A stretch of 64,000 nucleotides of DNA, taken from the NCBI RefSeq assembly GCF_020523985.1, contig NZ_JAIVKM010000001.1, positions 1,488,001 through 1,552,000 of the forward strand, written 5' to 3'. The position numbers were made by a program, and so were the translations under genes. The first letter of the stretch is position 1. The number at the start of each line of letters is the position of its first letter. This stretch comes from Mangrovibacter yixingensis (GTDB lineage: Bacteria > Pseudomonadota > Gammaproteobacteria > Enterobacterales > Enterobacteriaceae). Shown in pieces: positions 17,531 through 28,369 of the stretch. The notes beneath the pieces are model-generated. The model had not been told where the DNA came from and ran no database searches. It was given only the letters and a program-made list of their open reading frames with translations.

Positions 17531-18853
17531 ATGGTTACACATGAAAGCAGCACCACGATTTTACGGAAAAACAAAAAGGTGCTCATTGCCAGCCTGACAG
17601 GTAGTGCAATTGAATGGTTTGATTATTTTCTCTATGGCACGGCAGCCGCTCTGGTTTTTAACAAACTCTTTTTCCCCATGGTAGACCCGGTTATCGGGAT
17701 GATGCTTTCCTGGCTTTCGTTCTCGCTTACTTTCTTCATTCGCCCCATTGGCGGCGTGGTATTCGCACATATTGGCGACCGGATTGGGCGGAAGAAAACG
17801 CTCGTGATGACACTTTCCCTTATGGGCGGCGCTACGGTGATGATTGGCTTATTACCGGATTACAACAGTATTGGCTTATGGGCACCAGCGTTATTAATCC
17901 TGCTACGTATTGTTCAGGGCATGGGTATTGGCGGCGAATGGGGAGGCGCATTGTTGCTGGCCTATGAATACGCGCCAAAATCACGCAAAGGTTTCTTTGG
18001 TAGCATACCTCAGGCGGGTGTCACGATTGGAATGTTGATGGCCACCTTCATGGTGTCCCTGATGACCTTATTCAGCGAAGAACAATTTCTGGCCTGGGGT
18101 TGGCGAATCCCGTTCATTTTGAGTGCGGTACTGGTGCTTTTAGGGTTATGGATCCGTAAAGATATTGATGAAACCCCAGATTTCAAAACAGTAAAACAGT
18201 CAGGAAAAATCAGTAAGACACCGTTACGTGAAACACTGAAATACCATTGGCGTGAAGTCTTAATTGCTGCCGGGCTGAAAGTAGTAGAAACTGCACCTTT
18301 TTATATTTTTTCAACGTTTGTAGTGAGTTACGCCACAGGGATTCTAACCTACCAAAAATCCCAGGCACTTGAAGCTGTCACTCTTGGCGCATTAGTTGCA
18401 ACAGTGATGATTCCGTTGATGGGGCTTCTTTCCGATAAAATTGGCCGGGCACGCATGTACACCATAAGTGTGATTATGCTGGGTCTGTTTATCGTTCCCT
18501 GGTTTATGTTACTTAATACGCACACAACCTGGGGAATTGTCGTCGCCACTGTCATTGCTTTTGGTATCTTGTGGGCACCTGTTACTGCTGTTCTTGGCAC
18601 ACTGTGTTCAGAGATTTTTCACGCGAGTGTACGTTACACAGGCATTACGCTGGGTTACCAACTTGGTGCCGCATTAGCGGGCGGTACGGCACCATTGATA
18701 GCCACAGCGCTATTGGCGCAATCTGGAGGTAACTGGCAGCCAGTGGCTATATATCTTGGTATTACTGTGTTGATTTCACTGGTTGCCATTTTTGCCGCAA
18801 CCCGCACCAAACCTGCTGAGCTATTACAGGCAGAAACAGAGTCGCTATCGTAA
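17531..18853 (+). CDS. MFS transporter, metabolite:H+ symporter (MHS) family
   Basis: A 440-aa inner-membrane transporter with about 12 hydrophobic segments. Family motifs: TGSAIEWFDYFLYG before TM1, GDRIGRKKTLVMTLSLMGGAT in the 2-3 loop, RIVQGMGIGGEWGGA in TM4, and DKIGRARMY between TM8 and TM9. This is the group of ShiA, ProP, KgtP and YhjE, which import organic acids or osmolytes with protons. The ATG at 17531 has GAGGA with a 5-nt spacer. Upstream in-frame codons from 17450 lack this. The substrate cannot be told. Confidence 0.85.
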   Translation: MVTHESSTTILRKNKKVLIASLTGSAIEWFDYFLYGTAAALVFNKLFFPMVDPVIGMMLSWLSFSLTFFIRPIGGVVFAHIGDRIGRKKTLVMTLSLMGGATVMIGLLPDYNSIGLWAPALLILLRIVQGMGIGGEWGGALLLAYEYAPKSRKGFFGSIPQAGVTIGMLMATFMVSLMTLFSEEQFLAWGWRIPFILSAVLVLLGLWIRKDIDETPDFKTVKQSGKISKTPLRETLKYHWREVLIAAGLKVVETAPFYIFSTFVVSYATGILTYQKSQALEAVTLGALVATVMIPLMGLLSDKIGRARMYTISVIMLGLFIVPWFMLLNTHTTWGIVVATVIAFGILWAPVTAVLGTLCSEIFHASVRYTGITLGYQLGAALAGGTAPLIATALLAQSGGNWQPVAIYLGITVLISLVAIFAATRTKPAELLQAETESLS

Positions 18854-18876
18854 CGTTTAGCTCAATGAGCGCTTCT

Positions 18877-19404
18877 TTATAAAGGGCGGGCAAAGCAAAC
18901 AGCTTCGTCACGCCCTTTATATGGCCCGTAGTTTTCTATGACTTGAAACCCTTGCCTGATCCAAAAATGTACCGCTCGCTCATTAACTTTACGTGTTTCC
19001 AACCATAATTCCTTGAACCCCTGCTGGCTGGCATGGCTGAAAAGACTGGCAACCAGTTGAGTGCCCACGCCACGATATTCTGGCATAACATACATGCGCT
19101 TTACTTCGGCAATATCCTTCCCGATTCCAAGTGGCCGACATGCAACACACCCGACAGCTTTATGTTCCACTGTGCGTGCAACCAGAAAAAAACCGTCGCT
19201 GTTTTCGAAACAGGCAGCTGAAAAACGTTGTGCGCCGCTACTGCCAGTAATGGCAAATAATTCTTGTGATAACGCCTGTTGTAACGCCAGTGCATCCGCG
19301 CTGGTAGCTATCTCAGGTTGAATGTTCAGCACAAATGGCGTTTCTCTCACTTCACAACGTGTTCGAATGACACTACGGGGAATTTCGTTATTACGGTTAT
19401 TCAT
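18877..19404 (-). CDS. GNAT-family N-acetyltransferase
   Basis: A 175-aa acetyl-CoA-dependent acetyltransferase. The GNAT core is clear: motif D/A strand EVKRMYVMPEYRGVGTQLVASLFSHA (acetyl-CoA pyrophosphate loop R/QxxGxG/A as RGVGTQ) and motif B ELWLETRKVNERAVHFWIRQGF. The C-terminal GPYKGRDEAVCFARPL resembles small-molecule acetyltransferases. The acceptor substrate is unknown. It is divergent from the O-methyltransferase (about 57 bp between starts) and convergent with the transporter. Confidence 0.82.
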   Translation of the reverse strand: MNNRNNEIPRSVIRTRCEVRETPFVLNIQPEIATSADALALQQALSQELFAITGSSGAQRFSAACFENSDGFFLVARTVEHKAVGCVACRPLGIGKDIAEVKRMYVMPEYRGVGTQLVASLFSHASQQGFKELWLETRKVNERAVHFWIRQGFQVIENYGPYKGRDEAVCFARPL

Positions 19405-19461
19405 TATTTTATCTATAGTGGTTGTTGGTTTTTTGTTTAGTTAATGCCTGCGAGGTGAACA

Positions 19462-20121
19462 ATGCAAGAACAGTGGTCAGCGGTAGATAACTGGTTGATG
19501 TCCGCGTTGCTACCGCGAGATGAAGTATTGGAGCAAGTTCTGGACAATAACCAACGGGCGGGGTTGCCCGCAATAGACGTTTCCCCAACTCAAGGGCAAT
19601 TTTTGGCAATGCTGATTACTATTGCTGGCGCGAAGCGTGTGCTGGAGATAGGTACTCTTGGCGGTTACAGCGCAATCTGGATGGCAAGAGCATTACCTGA
19701 AGAAGGTAAAGTTGTCAGCCTTGAGTTCGACCCACATCATGCGCATGTCGCACAGCAAAATATTGAGTTGGCCGGGGTTACAGGCAATATCGATATTATT
19801 ATTGGGCCAGCACTTGAATCCTTACCAGGGCTTGCAGAACAACCGCCATTTGATTTTATCTTTATTGATGCAGATAAACGTAACAACCCCGCTTATTTAG
19901 CCTGGGCACTACGTTTGTCCCGGCCTGGTACGTTGATTTTTGGCGACAATGTGGTGCGTAATGGCGCGATTACTGATCTTCAGCCGCAGGATCCCCATGT
20001 ACAGGGAATACAGGCATTCTTGCAGGAGGCAGGCCAGTCCGGCAGATTAACCGCAACTGCCTTGCAAACTACCGGAATCAAGGGCTGGGATGGTTTTATG
20101 CTGGCGCGGGTTAACTATTAA
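19462..20121 (+). CDS. SAM-dependent O-methyltransferase (class I, YrrM/COMT-like)
   Basis: A 219-aa methyltransferase of the metal-dependent catechol O-methyltransferase-like family. Motif I is VLEIGTLGGYSAIWMA (SAM-binding glycine loop), followed by the acidic residue in VVSLEFDPHHA, the metal-binding FDFIFIDADKRNNPAYL, and FGDNVVRNGA. GAGGTG precedes the ATG with good spacing. The substrate is unknown. A loose GCGGGG/CCCCGC hairpin sits between its end and the convergent hrpA. Confidence 0.85.
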   Translation: MQEQWSAVDNWLMSALLPRDEVLEQVLDNNQRAGLPAIDVSPTQGQFLAMLITIAGAKRVLEIGTLGGYSAIWMARALPEEGKVVSLEFDPHHAHVAQQNIELAGVTGNIDIIIGPALESLPGLAEQPPFDFIFIDADKRNNPAYLAWALRLSRPGTLIFGDNVVRNGAITDLQPQDPHVQGIQAFLQEAGQSGRLTATALQTTGIKGWDGFMLARVNY

Positions 20122-20203
20122 TTCGGGAAGACGTTAAAACGCAAACTCAGTTGCGGGGCGACTGTTCCTGCCAGTAACCCCGCGACAAACCTTAACCGAC
20201 AAG

Positions 20204-23200
20204 CTACTCCGTTATCGCATCCATCGCCTGAATAATACGTTTATCTGAAACAGGGAATGGAGTGCCCAGTTGCTGGGCAAAATAGCTTACCCGTAACTCT
20301 TCTATCATCCAGCGGATTGCCTGCACATCGTCATCATCACGGCGGTTAGCTGGCAATTTGTTCAGCCATTTCACCCACGTTTGTTGGACCTGGTCTACTT
20401 TCAGCATTTGTGCCCGGTCACGGTGTGGGTCAACAGCGAGTTTTTCCAGACGTTTTTCAATAGCCTGTAAATAACGCAGTGTATCCCCCAAACGGGCATA
20501 ACCATTCTGGGTAACAAAACCACGGTAAACCAGACCAGACAACTGTGATTTAACATCCGACAATGCTAAAGCCATGGTCATATCCACTCGCCCTTTGAGC
20601 CGCTTATTAATGGCGAAAACGGCTGTCAGGATCTGCTCGACCTGCCCAGCAATATCAACGACCTGGTCGTTCAATTCAGCCCGCACTTTTTCGTGCAGCG
20701 CCTGGAACCCGGCTTCATCCCATACTGGGCCACCAGCATCAGCGACCAGTTTATCGACTGCACAGGTAATGCAGTCATCGATTAAATCAAGCACTTTACC
20801 GTAGGGGTTAAAATAGAGCCCCAACTTGGCTTTATTAGGCAGCTTCTCATGCAGGTATTTTATAGGTGATGGAATATTCAGCAGCAGTAAACGCCGCAAG
20901 CCCTGGCGCATGGCCTGCTGTTGTTCATGGGGGTTATCAAACAAACGAATAGCGACACTGTCTTTATCATCTACCAGCGCTGGCCATGCTTTTACCCGGT
21001 AATTGCCGCGTTTTTGCTCATAGCTTTCTGGTAATGAGCCAAAGCTCCATACATGCAGGCCACTTTGTTCAATACCATCGTCGGCTACAGCAGACAGTGT
21101 TTCCTGAACTTTTGCCTTAAGGTTCTCTTTGAGTGCCTCTAAATCCCGGCCTTCACGCAGTTTCTGGTTTTTGTCGTCAACCACGCGAAAAGTCATTTTT
21201 AGATGATCGGGCACCTGTTCCCAATGCCATGAATCCCGGTCAACAGTAACCCCGGTCATTTTACGTAATTCACGCTCCAGGCTTTCGAGTAAAGGCTGTT
21301 GGCCATCTGTTCTGCCTAAAAATGCCTCAGCATAATTTGGTGCCGGAACAAAATGACGGCGGACTGGTTTGGGCAAGGATTTTATTAACGCAATCACCAA
21401 TTCGCGCCGCAACCCCGGAATTTGCCATTCGAACCCTGCTGGAGAAACCTGATTAAGCAACGGTAACGGGATATGTACTGTCACGCCATCGGCGTCATTA
21501 CCCGGTTCAAACTGGTAGCTCAGGCGGAGTTTAAGTGCGCCCTGATGCCAGAAGTTCGGGTAATCAAGCTTACTGACCTGCCCGGCACCTTCTTTTATCA
21601 GCATTCCTTTCTCAAAGCTGAGTAAATCAGGCGACTCTTTGCTGGCTTGTTTCCACCAGGTATCGAAGTGGCGTGCAGAGATAGCTTCATGGCTGATACG
21701 TTGGTCATAGAAATCAAACAGCGTGTCGTCGTCTACCAGAATGTCCCGACGGCGGGATTTATGCTCCAGTTCCTCCACTTCGGCACGCAATTTCTGGTTC
21801 TCGCGAAAGAAACTATGCCTGGTTTGCCAATCGCCTTCGACTAACCCATGGCGGATAAATAGCTCACGGCATAATACCGGGTCAATTTGGCTATAATTAA
21901 CAGGCCTGGCCGCGACAATAGGTAAGCCGAAAAGTGTCACTTTCTCTGTTGCCATGACAGCGCCTTGCGCCCGTGACCAGTGTGGTTCACTCCAACTGCG
22001 TTTAATCAGATGGCGCGCCAACGGCTCAACCCATTCAGGCTCAATTTTTGCGGCAATCCTGCCCCATAAGCGGCTGGTTTCCACCAGTTCGGCAACCATT
22101 ACCCAACGCGGGGGCTTTTTAAATAACCCGGAGCCTGGGAATATGGCAAAGCGTGCATTACGCGCACCAGTAAACTCCTGTTTCTCTGTATCTTTCATAC
22201 CAAGGTGAGACAGCAAGCCTGTGAGCAAAGCAGTATGAACAGCCCTGTAATCTCCGGGCTCACTATTGACGGGCAACCGGAAGGTTTTTACTACCTGGCG
22301 CAACTGGGTATAAATGTCCTGCCACTCTCTCACCCGTAAGTAATTGAGATATTCAGCGCGGCATAAACGGCGGAATTGGCTGGATGACAATGCGCGTTGC
22401 TGCTCGCCCAGGTAATTCCATAGATTCACCCAGGCCATAAAATCCGATTCTTTATCCTGAAAACGGCGGTGTTTTTCATCTGCCGCCTGTTGTTTTTCAA
22501 CCGGCCGCTCGCGAGGATCCTGAATAGACAAGGCCGATGTGATTATCATCATTTCACGGACACAACCTTGTTTTGCACCTTCAAGTACCATACGCGCCAG
22601 GCGCGGGTCGACAGGTAATTGAGCTAGCTGGCGCCCTTCTGCTGTCAAGCGCCAGCCATTTCCTTGCTTGTTCTGGGTTATCGCACTAAGTTCTTCCAGT
22701 AAGCGGACACCATCCTGGATATTGCGTTTATCCGGTGCTTCGACAAACGGGAAAGCGGCAATATCGCCCAATCCCAGGGACGTCATTTGTAAAATGACCG
22801 AGGCAAGATTAGTACGCAAAATTTCCGGGTCGGTAAACTCAGGCCTTGAGAGGAAGTCATCTTCACTATAAAGGCGAATACAGATCCCTTCAGAAACACG
22901 CCCACAACGCCCTTTGCGCTGGTTGGCAGAAGCCTGAGATATAGGCTCAATTGGCAGGCGCTGAACTTTGGTTCGGTAGCTATAACGGCTAATACGGGCA
23001 GTACCAGGGTCAATCACGTATTTAATGCCCGGCACTGTCAGTGATGTTTCTGCCACGTTAGTTGCCAGCACAATACGACGACCGGTATGAGACTGAAATA
23101 CCCTATTTTGTTCGCTGTTGGACAACCTGGCATACAAGGGCAGAATTTCTGTGTGCGGCAATTCGAGTTTATTGAGGCCGTCGGCCGTATCACGAATCTC

Positions 23201-24097
23201 TCGCTCGCCACTCATAAAAATAAGGATATCGCCCGGGCTTTCATGCCCCAGCTCATCTACAGCATCAAAAATTGCCTGCAGTTGGTCACGTTCGGTATCG
23301 TCTTCTGTATCAACAATTGGGCGGTAACGCACGTCAACCGGGTAGGTACGCCCGGAAACTTCAATAATTGGGGCATTATTGAAATGCCGTGAGAAACGCT
23401 CCGGGTCAATGGTTGCAGATGTGATTATGACTTTTAAATCAGGGCGGCGCGGTAGTAATTCCTTTAGGTAACCCAGTAAGAAATCGATATTGAGGCTGCG
23501 TTCGTGGGCTTCATCGATGATCAGCGTGTCGTACTGCATCAGCATACGATCTTGCTGAATTTCAGCCAAAAGAATACCGTCTGTCATCAATTTGACGTGA
23601 GTCTGTTCACTAACCTGGTCAGTAAAGCGAACTTTATAACCGACGCAACCACCGGGTTCAGTATTGAGTTCTTCAGCGATACGATTCGCAACGGTACGGG
23701 CTGCCAACCGTCGGGGTTGGGTGTGTCCAATCAGGCCTTTGATGCCCCGCCCCAATTCCATGCAGATTTTCGGCAACTGAGTGGTTTTCCCGGAGCCCGT
23801 TTCCCCGGCCACAATCACCACCTGGTTATCACGCACTGCCTCGAAAATAGCCGATTTTTTCTGGCTAACCGGTAAGTTTTCCGGGTAGGTTATTTCCGGT
23901 CGACTGGCCAGACGTTGCAAAACACGCTCCTGAGCCTGGTTCATCTCTTCTGCAAGTGTGTTCAGAATGGCTTCACGGGCTTCCGGACGGGTCTTTTTAA
24001 CCCCATGTAGACGGCGGGAAAACGCCTGGCGATCGCGCAGCAATAAATTATCCAGCTGCGCATATAACGAATTCAAAGTTATAGTTTTATTGTCCAT
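20204..24097 (-). CDS. hrpA: ATP-dependent RNA helicase HrpA
   Basis: A 1297-aa DEAH-box RNA helicase, the size of E. coli HrpA (1300), which acts on stalled ribosomes and mRNA processing. Helicase motifs: I GETGSGKTTQ, Ia TQPRRLAARTVA, II DEAH in IIDEAHERSLN, III ITSATIDPE, V ATNVAETSLTV, VI QRKGRCGR. A DUF3418 region fills the C-terminal half. The open frame extends to 24169, but the ATG at 24097 (MDNKTITLNSLYAQLD) aligns with the E. coli N-terminus. The ribosome-binding site is weak at either start. Confidence 0.95.
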   Translation of the reverse strand: MDNKTITLNSLYAQLDNLLLRDRQAFSRRLHGVKKTRPEAREAILNTLAEEMNQAQERVLQRLASRPEITYPENLPVSQKKSAIFEAVRDNQVVIVAGETGSGKTTQLPKICMELGRGIKGLIGHTQPRRLAARTVANRIAEELNTEPGGCVGYKVRFTDQVSEQTHVKLMTDGILLAEIQQDRMLMQYDTLIIDEAHERSLNIDFLLGYLKELLPRRPDLKVIITSATIDPERFSRHFNNAPIIEVSGRTYPVDVRYRPIVDTEDDTERDQLQAIFDAVDELGHESPGDILIFMSGEREIRDTADGLNKLELPHTEILPLYARLSNSEQNRVFQSHTGRRIVLATNVAETSLTVPGIKYVIDPGTARISRYSYRTKVQRLPIEPISQASANQRKGRCGRVSEGICIRLYSEDDFLSRPEFTDPEILRTNLASVILQMTSLGLGDIAAFPFVEAPDKRNIQDGVRLLEELSAITQNKQGNGWRLTAEGRQLAQLPVDPRLARMVLEGAKQGCVREMMIITSALSIQDPRERPVEKQQAADEKHRRFQDKESDFMAWVNLWNYLGEQQRALSSSQFRRLCRAEYLNYLRVREWQDIYTQLRQVVKTFRLPVNSEPGDYRAVHTALLTGLLSHLGMKDTEKQEFTGARNARFAIFPGSGLFKKPPRWVMVAELVETSRLWGRIAAKIEPEWVEPLARHLIKRSWSEPHWSRAQGAVMATEKVTLFGLPIVAARPVNYSQIDPVLCRELFIRHGLVEGDWQTRHSFFRENQKLRAEVEELEHKSRRRDILVDDDTLFDFYDQRISHEAISARHFDTWWKQASKESPDLLSFEKGMLIKEGAGQVSKLDYPNFWHQGALKLRLSYQFEPGNDADGVTVHIPLPLLNQVSPAGFEWQIPGLRRELVIALIKSLPKPVRRHFVPAPNYAEAFLGRTDGQQPLLESLERELRKMTGVTVDRDSWHWEQVPDHLKMTFRVVDDKNQKLREGRDLEALKENLKAKVQETLSAVADDGIEQSGLHVWSFGSLPESYEQKRGNYRVKAWPALVDDKDSVAIRLFDNPHEQQQAMRQGLRRLLLLNIPSPIKYLHEKLPNKAKLGLYFNPYGKVLDLIDDCITCAVDKLVADAGGPVWDEAGFQALHEKVRAELNDQVVDIAGQVEQILTAVFAINKRLKGRVDMTMALALSDVKSQLSGLVYRGFVTQNGYARLGDTLRYLQAIEKRLEKLAVDPHRDRAQMLKVDQVQQTWVKWLNKLPANRRDDDDVQAIRWMIEELRVSYFAQQLGTPFPVSDKRIIQAMDAITE

Positions 24098-24251
24098 ATA
24101 TTCTGTATCAATACGGCCTTCAGCAGATTTGCCGGGCCCAATAGCAAGCATGCCTTCAGGGTAACACATTCAGCGGCAATGCGCCTTGTTCAAGAAATTC
24201 GAACATAGAGTTCGATTTATTGCGCTATCTCTGCAAGGCATTTGTAAATAG

Positions 24252-24905
<654 letters not shown>

Positions 24906-24956
24906 AATCGCACCAATATCGCGCCAATGAATAAACACCTGGCGTAAATCTATACA

Positions 24957-24987
24957 AAAAAAGGGAAAAGAATTTCTTTCCCTTTTT
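24957..24987. terminator. Bidirectional terminator between azoR and ydbL
   Basis: An A-rich left arm (AAAAAAGGGAAA) pairs with TTTCCCTTTTTT across a short loop, giving U-tracts on both strands. It lies between the convergent azoR and ydbL ends and probably serves both. Confidence 0.8.
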
Positions 24988-25019
24988 TAATTGTTTCACC
25001 GTTGGTTGGCTGCACTTGG

Positions 25020-25376
25020 CTAAGGTTTTTGTAACCAGAGACCATTTACTCCCCGTACATACTCCCCTGACTTCGCCCTTTCAACCAGTTTACTTCCCGC
25101 CAGGTGGGCAACATCGCTCAGTGGCACATTATTTTGTTCCGCCAGTTGGCGGTAGCTCGCTGCCCGTGCCTGGTTAATTTTGGCAACCAGTGCAGTGGTT
25201 TCACTGTCGTTACTACGCGCTGCGATATAACCACTAAAGGTTTCTCCTACTTTGCCTTGCTCACGAGCCTGCTGCAGAGTCAGCGCCATCGCTGGCAGAC
25301 TCAGCATGAACAACACAGCCCCCGGCAAGAGCCACTTAAAACAGGTCACTGCGGTTTTTAAGGAGTGCTTCCACAT
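25020..25376 (-). CDS. ydbL: YdbL, periplasmic DUF1318 protein
   Basis: 118 aa from the chosen start. A long signal peptide ends at AMA before LTLQQAREQGKVGETFSGYIAA, the family's hallmark start. Later motifs are ASYRQLAEQNNVPLSDVAHLAG and GEYVRGVNGLWLQKP. In E. coli, YdbL is a periplasmic partner that modulates the YdbH-YnbE intermembrane lipid-transport bridge. The ATG at 25376 has AAGGTGG seven bases upstream; an in-frame ATG at 25409 is less likely. The gene start lies inside ynbE, overlapping it by 41 bp. Confidence 0.88.
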   Translation of the reverse strand: MWKHSLKTAVTCFKWLLPGAVLFMLSLPAMALTLQQAREQGKVGETFSGYIAARSNDSETTALVAKINQARAASYRQLAEQNNVPLSDVAHLAGSKLVERAKSGEYVRGVNGLWLQKP

Positions 25377-25524
25377 CTTTGTCCACCTTGATATGGATCT
25401 CATGTTCAATTTTCACGTTCATATTGATTGTAATAGGCGCCTGTGGGGCTGCCAGTTCAATTCTTGGGGTACAGCCAGCCAGCATCACTGCCAGAACAGG
25501 CAACCAAAAAGCCTGTCGTTTCAT
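25336..25524 (-). CDS. ynbE: YnbE, outer-membrane lipoprotein
   Basis: A 62-aa lipoprotein with a signal peptide and lipobox LAGC (Cys18), followed by PRIELAAPQAPITINMNVKIEHEIHIKVDKDVEALL, the conserved YnbE family sequence. In E. coli, YnbE multimers stack onto YdbH to complete a bridge between the membranes for phospholipid transport. The start overlaps the ydbH stop (ATGA), and its 3' part overlaps the ydbL start, so the three genes are translationally coupled. Confidence 0.92.
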   Translation of the reverse strand: MKRQAFWLPVLAVMLAGCTPRIELAAPQAPITINMNVKIEHEIHIKVDKDVEALLKNRSDLF

Positions 25525-28154
25525 TGTTTCTCCTTACATTGATGGCTGCCAGTGCAGCGCTGTTCAGTCAATTGTGCATTTTGTTCCAGCCATGACTCCA
25601 GGTTGTCAGCAAAACGCAAACTACGCCACAGGGTAAAAATATTCTCTTCATGATGATAATTGAGGTTAACTTTCGCAGACTTACCTTCACTATAGCTGGT
25701 ACCTTGTACCTGTGTATCCAGCCGCAAAACCCCCAGATTATCGACATTGATGTTACTCCATGAATGATTCACTTCCATGTAACGCAACCAGTTAATTGCT
25801 GAACCAGCCGTGACGTTGTCACGCACAATGGCATCGGCCATGTCTTTATCTAGCCTGAAGGTCAAAGGCCCAGGGTTGGTAAGCCAACCATCTTTAACAA
25901 TCCACTGTGGATTATTCAGCCATAACGGCAAGCCACCACTGATTCGCCCTGACACAGCTAACTGTTTGGCATGAACCGCTGTAACAAGTTCACTGGAGGA
26001 TAGATTATCAAGGCGCAGCAAAGCCGCATCGTGCTGAGGGAGACGTAACTGGCGCATCTCCACTTTTCCCCCCAGCACTTCCACACTGACATTACTCAGT
26101 TGCAAGGGATGGCTGTCACTCCATGGGATCCAGCCCTGTAGATTTGCGCTCAGGTTTGTCGCAGTCACCTGGCTGTTAATTTCACCAATGCGCAAGCGCA
26201 CCGGCCCGTGGGTTCCCAAATGCCAGGCGCCTTGGGTAAAACGAAAGGGCAAGGTGAAATTAACATGACTGATTTCGTTGTCGGGAAGTTGTGCTGTGCC
26301 TTTACGAATAACACCGTGACCACCGGCCTCAAACCCCTGGCCTGCGGCAGCTGAAAAAGCGACCTGCGCGTACAAGTCTCCACCTGTAAGGTTCAACTTC
26401 ATATCAGGAGGGATCAGGGACTGGAAACGAGCCAAAGTTTGTTTCGGCCACCATGCGTTACCACGTAAACGAGTGCCGTCCCAGCGTGAATAAACAGTGA
26501 CAGGGCCTAATTGCCCGGCCACCAGTTCGCCGCGCAGATTGAAGGCATCCGGGTTTTGCCCTTTAAGCTGGAAACTAAAATGTGCGGGATCCAGATAACT
26601 GCCGTTACTGAAGGTGGTTTTCCCTGTTTGCAACACCAGGCTTGCCGCTAACTCAGGTAATTTAGGGTCACGTTGCCAGCGCAGCGGCTCGCTAAGCGCC
26701 AGACGTGGGCTGGAAACTACCATGTCCCCATAACGTAACTGATCAAAACCAGTAGAAAGTGTATTCAGCGTAATCAGGCTGTTGTCCCATTCGCCTTCCC
26801 CATGCATATCCCACGCGGCCTGCATCGGGTCAAACACTCCGTTTCCCCAATAACGCCAGCGCCAGTGGCCATTGTCAGGTAAAAAGTCGTGCGCTTCACC
26901 ATCCAGATGGATGACAAATGCCCCTAACTGGTTTTCATGGGCTTTGAGAATAGCCTGTAGCCGCCCCCCAACCCCGTTACGCGTAAGTTTGACTCCCGCA
27001 AGAGGCAGGCGAACTTCGTCGATATCCAGTGTATCAACCAGCCGCCCCCGTGAGCGGAGTAATGCTCCAGGCAAAAAACGCAACTCAGGGGATTGCAGTG
27101 GCCCACCCAGCATAACGGGCAAGCCAACATAGAAAATCATATTGTCTTGTTTTATTTCACCAGTGAGCCTGGCAGGCAATGCGCTGTTAACCAGGCTCAA
27201 TTTGCCCGGCCCGAGTGTCATTACCAGGTTCCCTTTCCCTGCATCACCCACTGTTAACGCATTGAAACGTCCTGAAATAACGGCCTGCTCAATACCACCA
27301 GACCAGTTATCTATACTGAGATCAATTTGCCCTTTTGCCTGGTGATGTTGTTCAACCCACTGCCATTGGCCATGTTCAATGCTTATTTGCTGGGGAGTTA
27401 CCCGCCATGGCAGCACCACAAGCGGAGGCTGACCGGTGATAGATGCACGCACTTCACCCTGGTTTCCTTGCCAGTGAAATTCGGCCGCCACAGGTTCAGG
27501 GAAACTGGGCACGGTGAAATGGGCGAACAAATCACCTTGTTCTGGTAGCCCATCGGGAACCAGGTTAAGCGATACCGCCCCTTGCAGGGTTACTGGCATT
27601 TCCTGGCCCGGTAGCACAACCGCTATCTCACTGATGGTTAACGACTGCCCGGAGAGACGTGCATGGACGTTCAGTTTATCGCCTTGCCATGACAGTGTTT
27701 GGCGCATTGGAGAAAACGAAAGATGTACCTGCCCGCCATACTGTTGCCAGGGCACGATATTGACATGCTTTACCCAGACATCGCCTTTTGGCAGCCGTTG
27801 TTGCAATTGGCGTAAGGTTTGTTCCGGAGAGTCATTTTGTGAAACCGGCAGGCCAGCGGCACATTGAGGATTGGCCGTGAGAGTATTAGCGGAAAGACGC
27901 CAGTATTGAGGATACGAAAGTTGCAACTGGCTGATATCCACCAGTGTACACTCGCCCACCTTGACGCTCATGCCAGGCAATGTCACCTGCCGAAAGGTGA
28001 TTTGGGGTTTGGCAGTTAATACAAGTTGCACACCTGCTGGCAGCCATAACCGTGCAAGCACAGGGAGCCACGCTTGCACGCTCATAAACAGCACAAATGG
28101 CAGCAAGGCAACCAGCAAAACAAGTGTAATAATTATCTTATAAGAACCCTTCAT
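25521..28154 (-). CDS. ydbH: YdbH, AsmA-like intermembrane phospholipid transport protein
   Basis: An 877-aa protein with one N-terminal membrane anchor (about 6-28) and a long periplasmic, beta-rich region, as in the AsmA-like YdbH, TamB and YhdP trio that carries phospholipids to the outer membrane. The C-terminal domain includes KDGWLTNPGPLTFRLDKDMADAIV and the dicarboxylate/EIBxx-like end. It is the first gene of ydbH-ynbE-ydbL, overlapping ynbE by 4 bp. Length matches E. coli YdbH (879). It is divergent from ldhA. Confidence 0.92.
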   Translation of the reverse strand: MKGSYKIIITLVLLVALLPFVLFMSVQAWLPVLARLWLPAGVQLVLTAKPQITFRQVTLPGMSVKVGECTLVDISQLQLSYPQYWRLSANTLTANPQCAAGLPVSQNDSPEQTLRQLQQRLPKGDVWVKHVNIVPWQQYGGQVHLSFSPMRQTLSWQGDKLNVHARLSGQSLTISEIAVVLPGQEMPVTLQGAVSLNLVPDGLPEQGDLFAHFTVPSFPEPVAAEFHWQGNQGEVRASITGQPPLVVLPWRVTPQQISIEHGQWQWVEQHHQAKGQIDLSIDNWSGGIEQAVISGRFNALTVGDAGKGNLVMTLGPGKLSLVNSALPARLTGEIKQDNMIFYVGLPVMLGGPLQSPELRFLPGALLRSRGRLVDTLDIDEVRLPLAGVKLTRNGVGGRLQAILKAHENQLGAFVIHLDGEAHDFLPDNGHWRWRYWGNGVFDPMQAAWDMHGEGEWDNSLITLNTLSTGFDQLRYGDMVVSSPRLALSEPLRWQRDPKLPELAASLVLQTGKTTFSNGSYLDPAHFSFQLKGQNPDAFNLRGELVAGQLGPVTVYSRWDGTRLRGNAWWPKQTLARFQSLIPPDMKLNLTGGDLYAQVAFSAAAGQGFEAGGHGVIRKGTAQLPDNEISHVNFTLPFRFTQGAWHLGTHGPVRLRIGEINSQVTATNLSANLQGWIPWSDSHPLQLSNVSVEVLGGKVEMRQLRLPQHDAALLRLDNLSSSELVTAVHAKQLAVSGRISGGLPLWLNNPQWIVKDGWLTNPGPLTFRLDKDMADAIVRDNVTAGSAINWLRYMEVNHSWSNINVDNLGVLRLDTQVQGTSYSEGKSAKVNLNYHHEENIFTLWRSLRFADNLESWLEQNAQLTEQRCTGSHQCKEKQ

Positions 28155-28369
28155 GGGTAGTAGCCGTCCTTCTTCGCCAGTGCAAATCTGTCGCCAGTCT
28201 GAACACGCGTTATTTTTACATGATTGTGCAGTGCGTTAAACCTTAAACCAGCCCAGGCACCGGTTGGCAAGCCTTAATATGGAAACCTCTTAATTAGACC
28301 ACTTTTAACTATTTGTTTATATTATTAAATAGTGACAGTATTTATATAAACTTCGACTGGAGAAACCCG

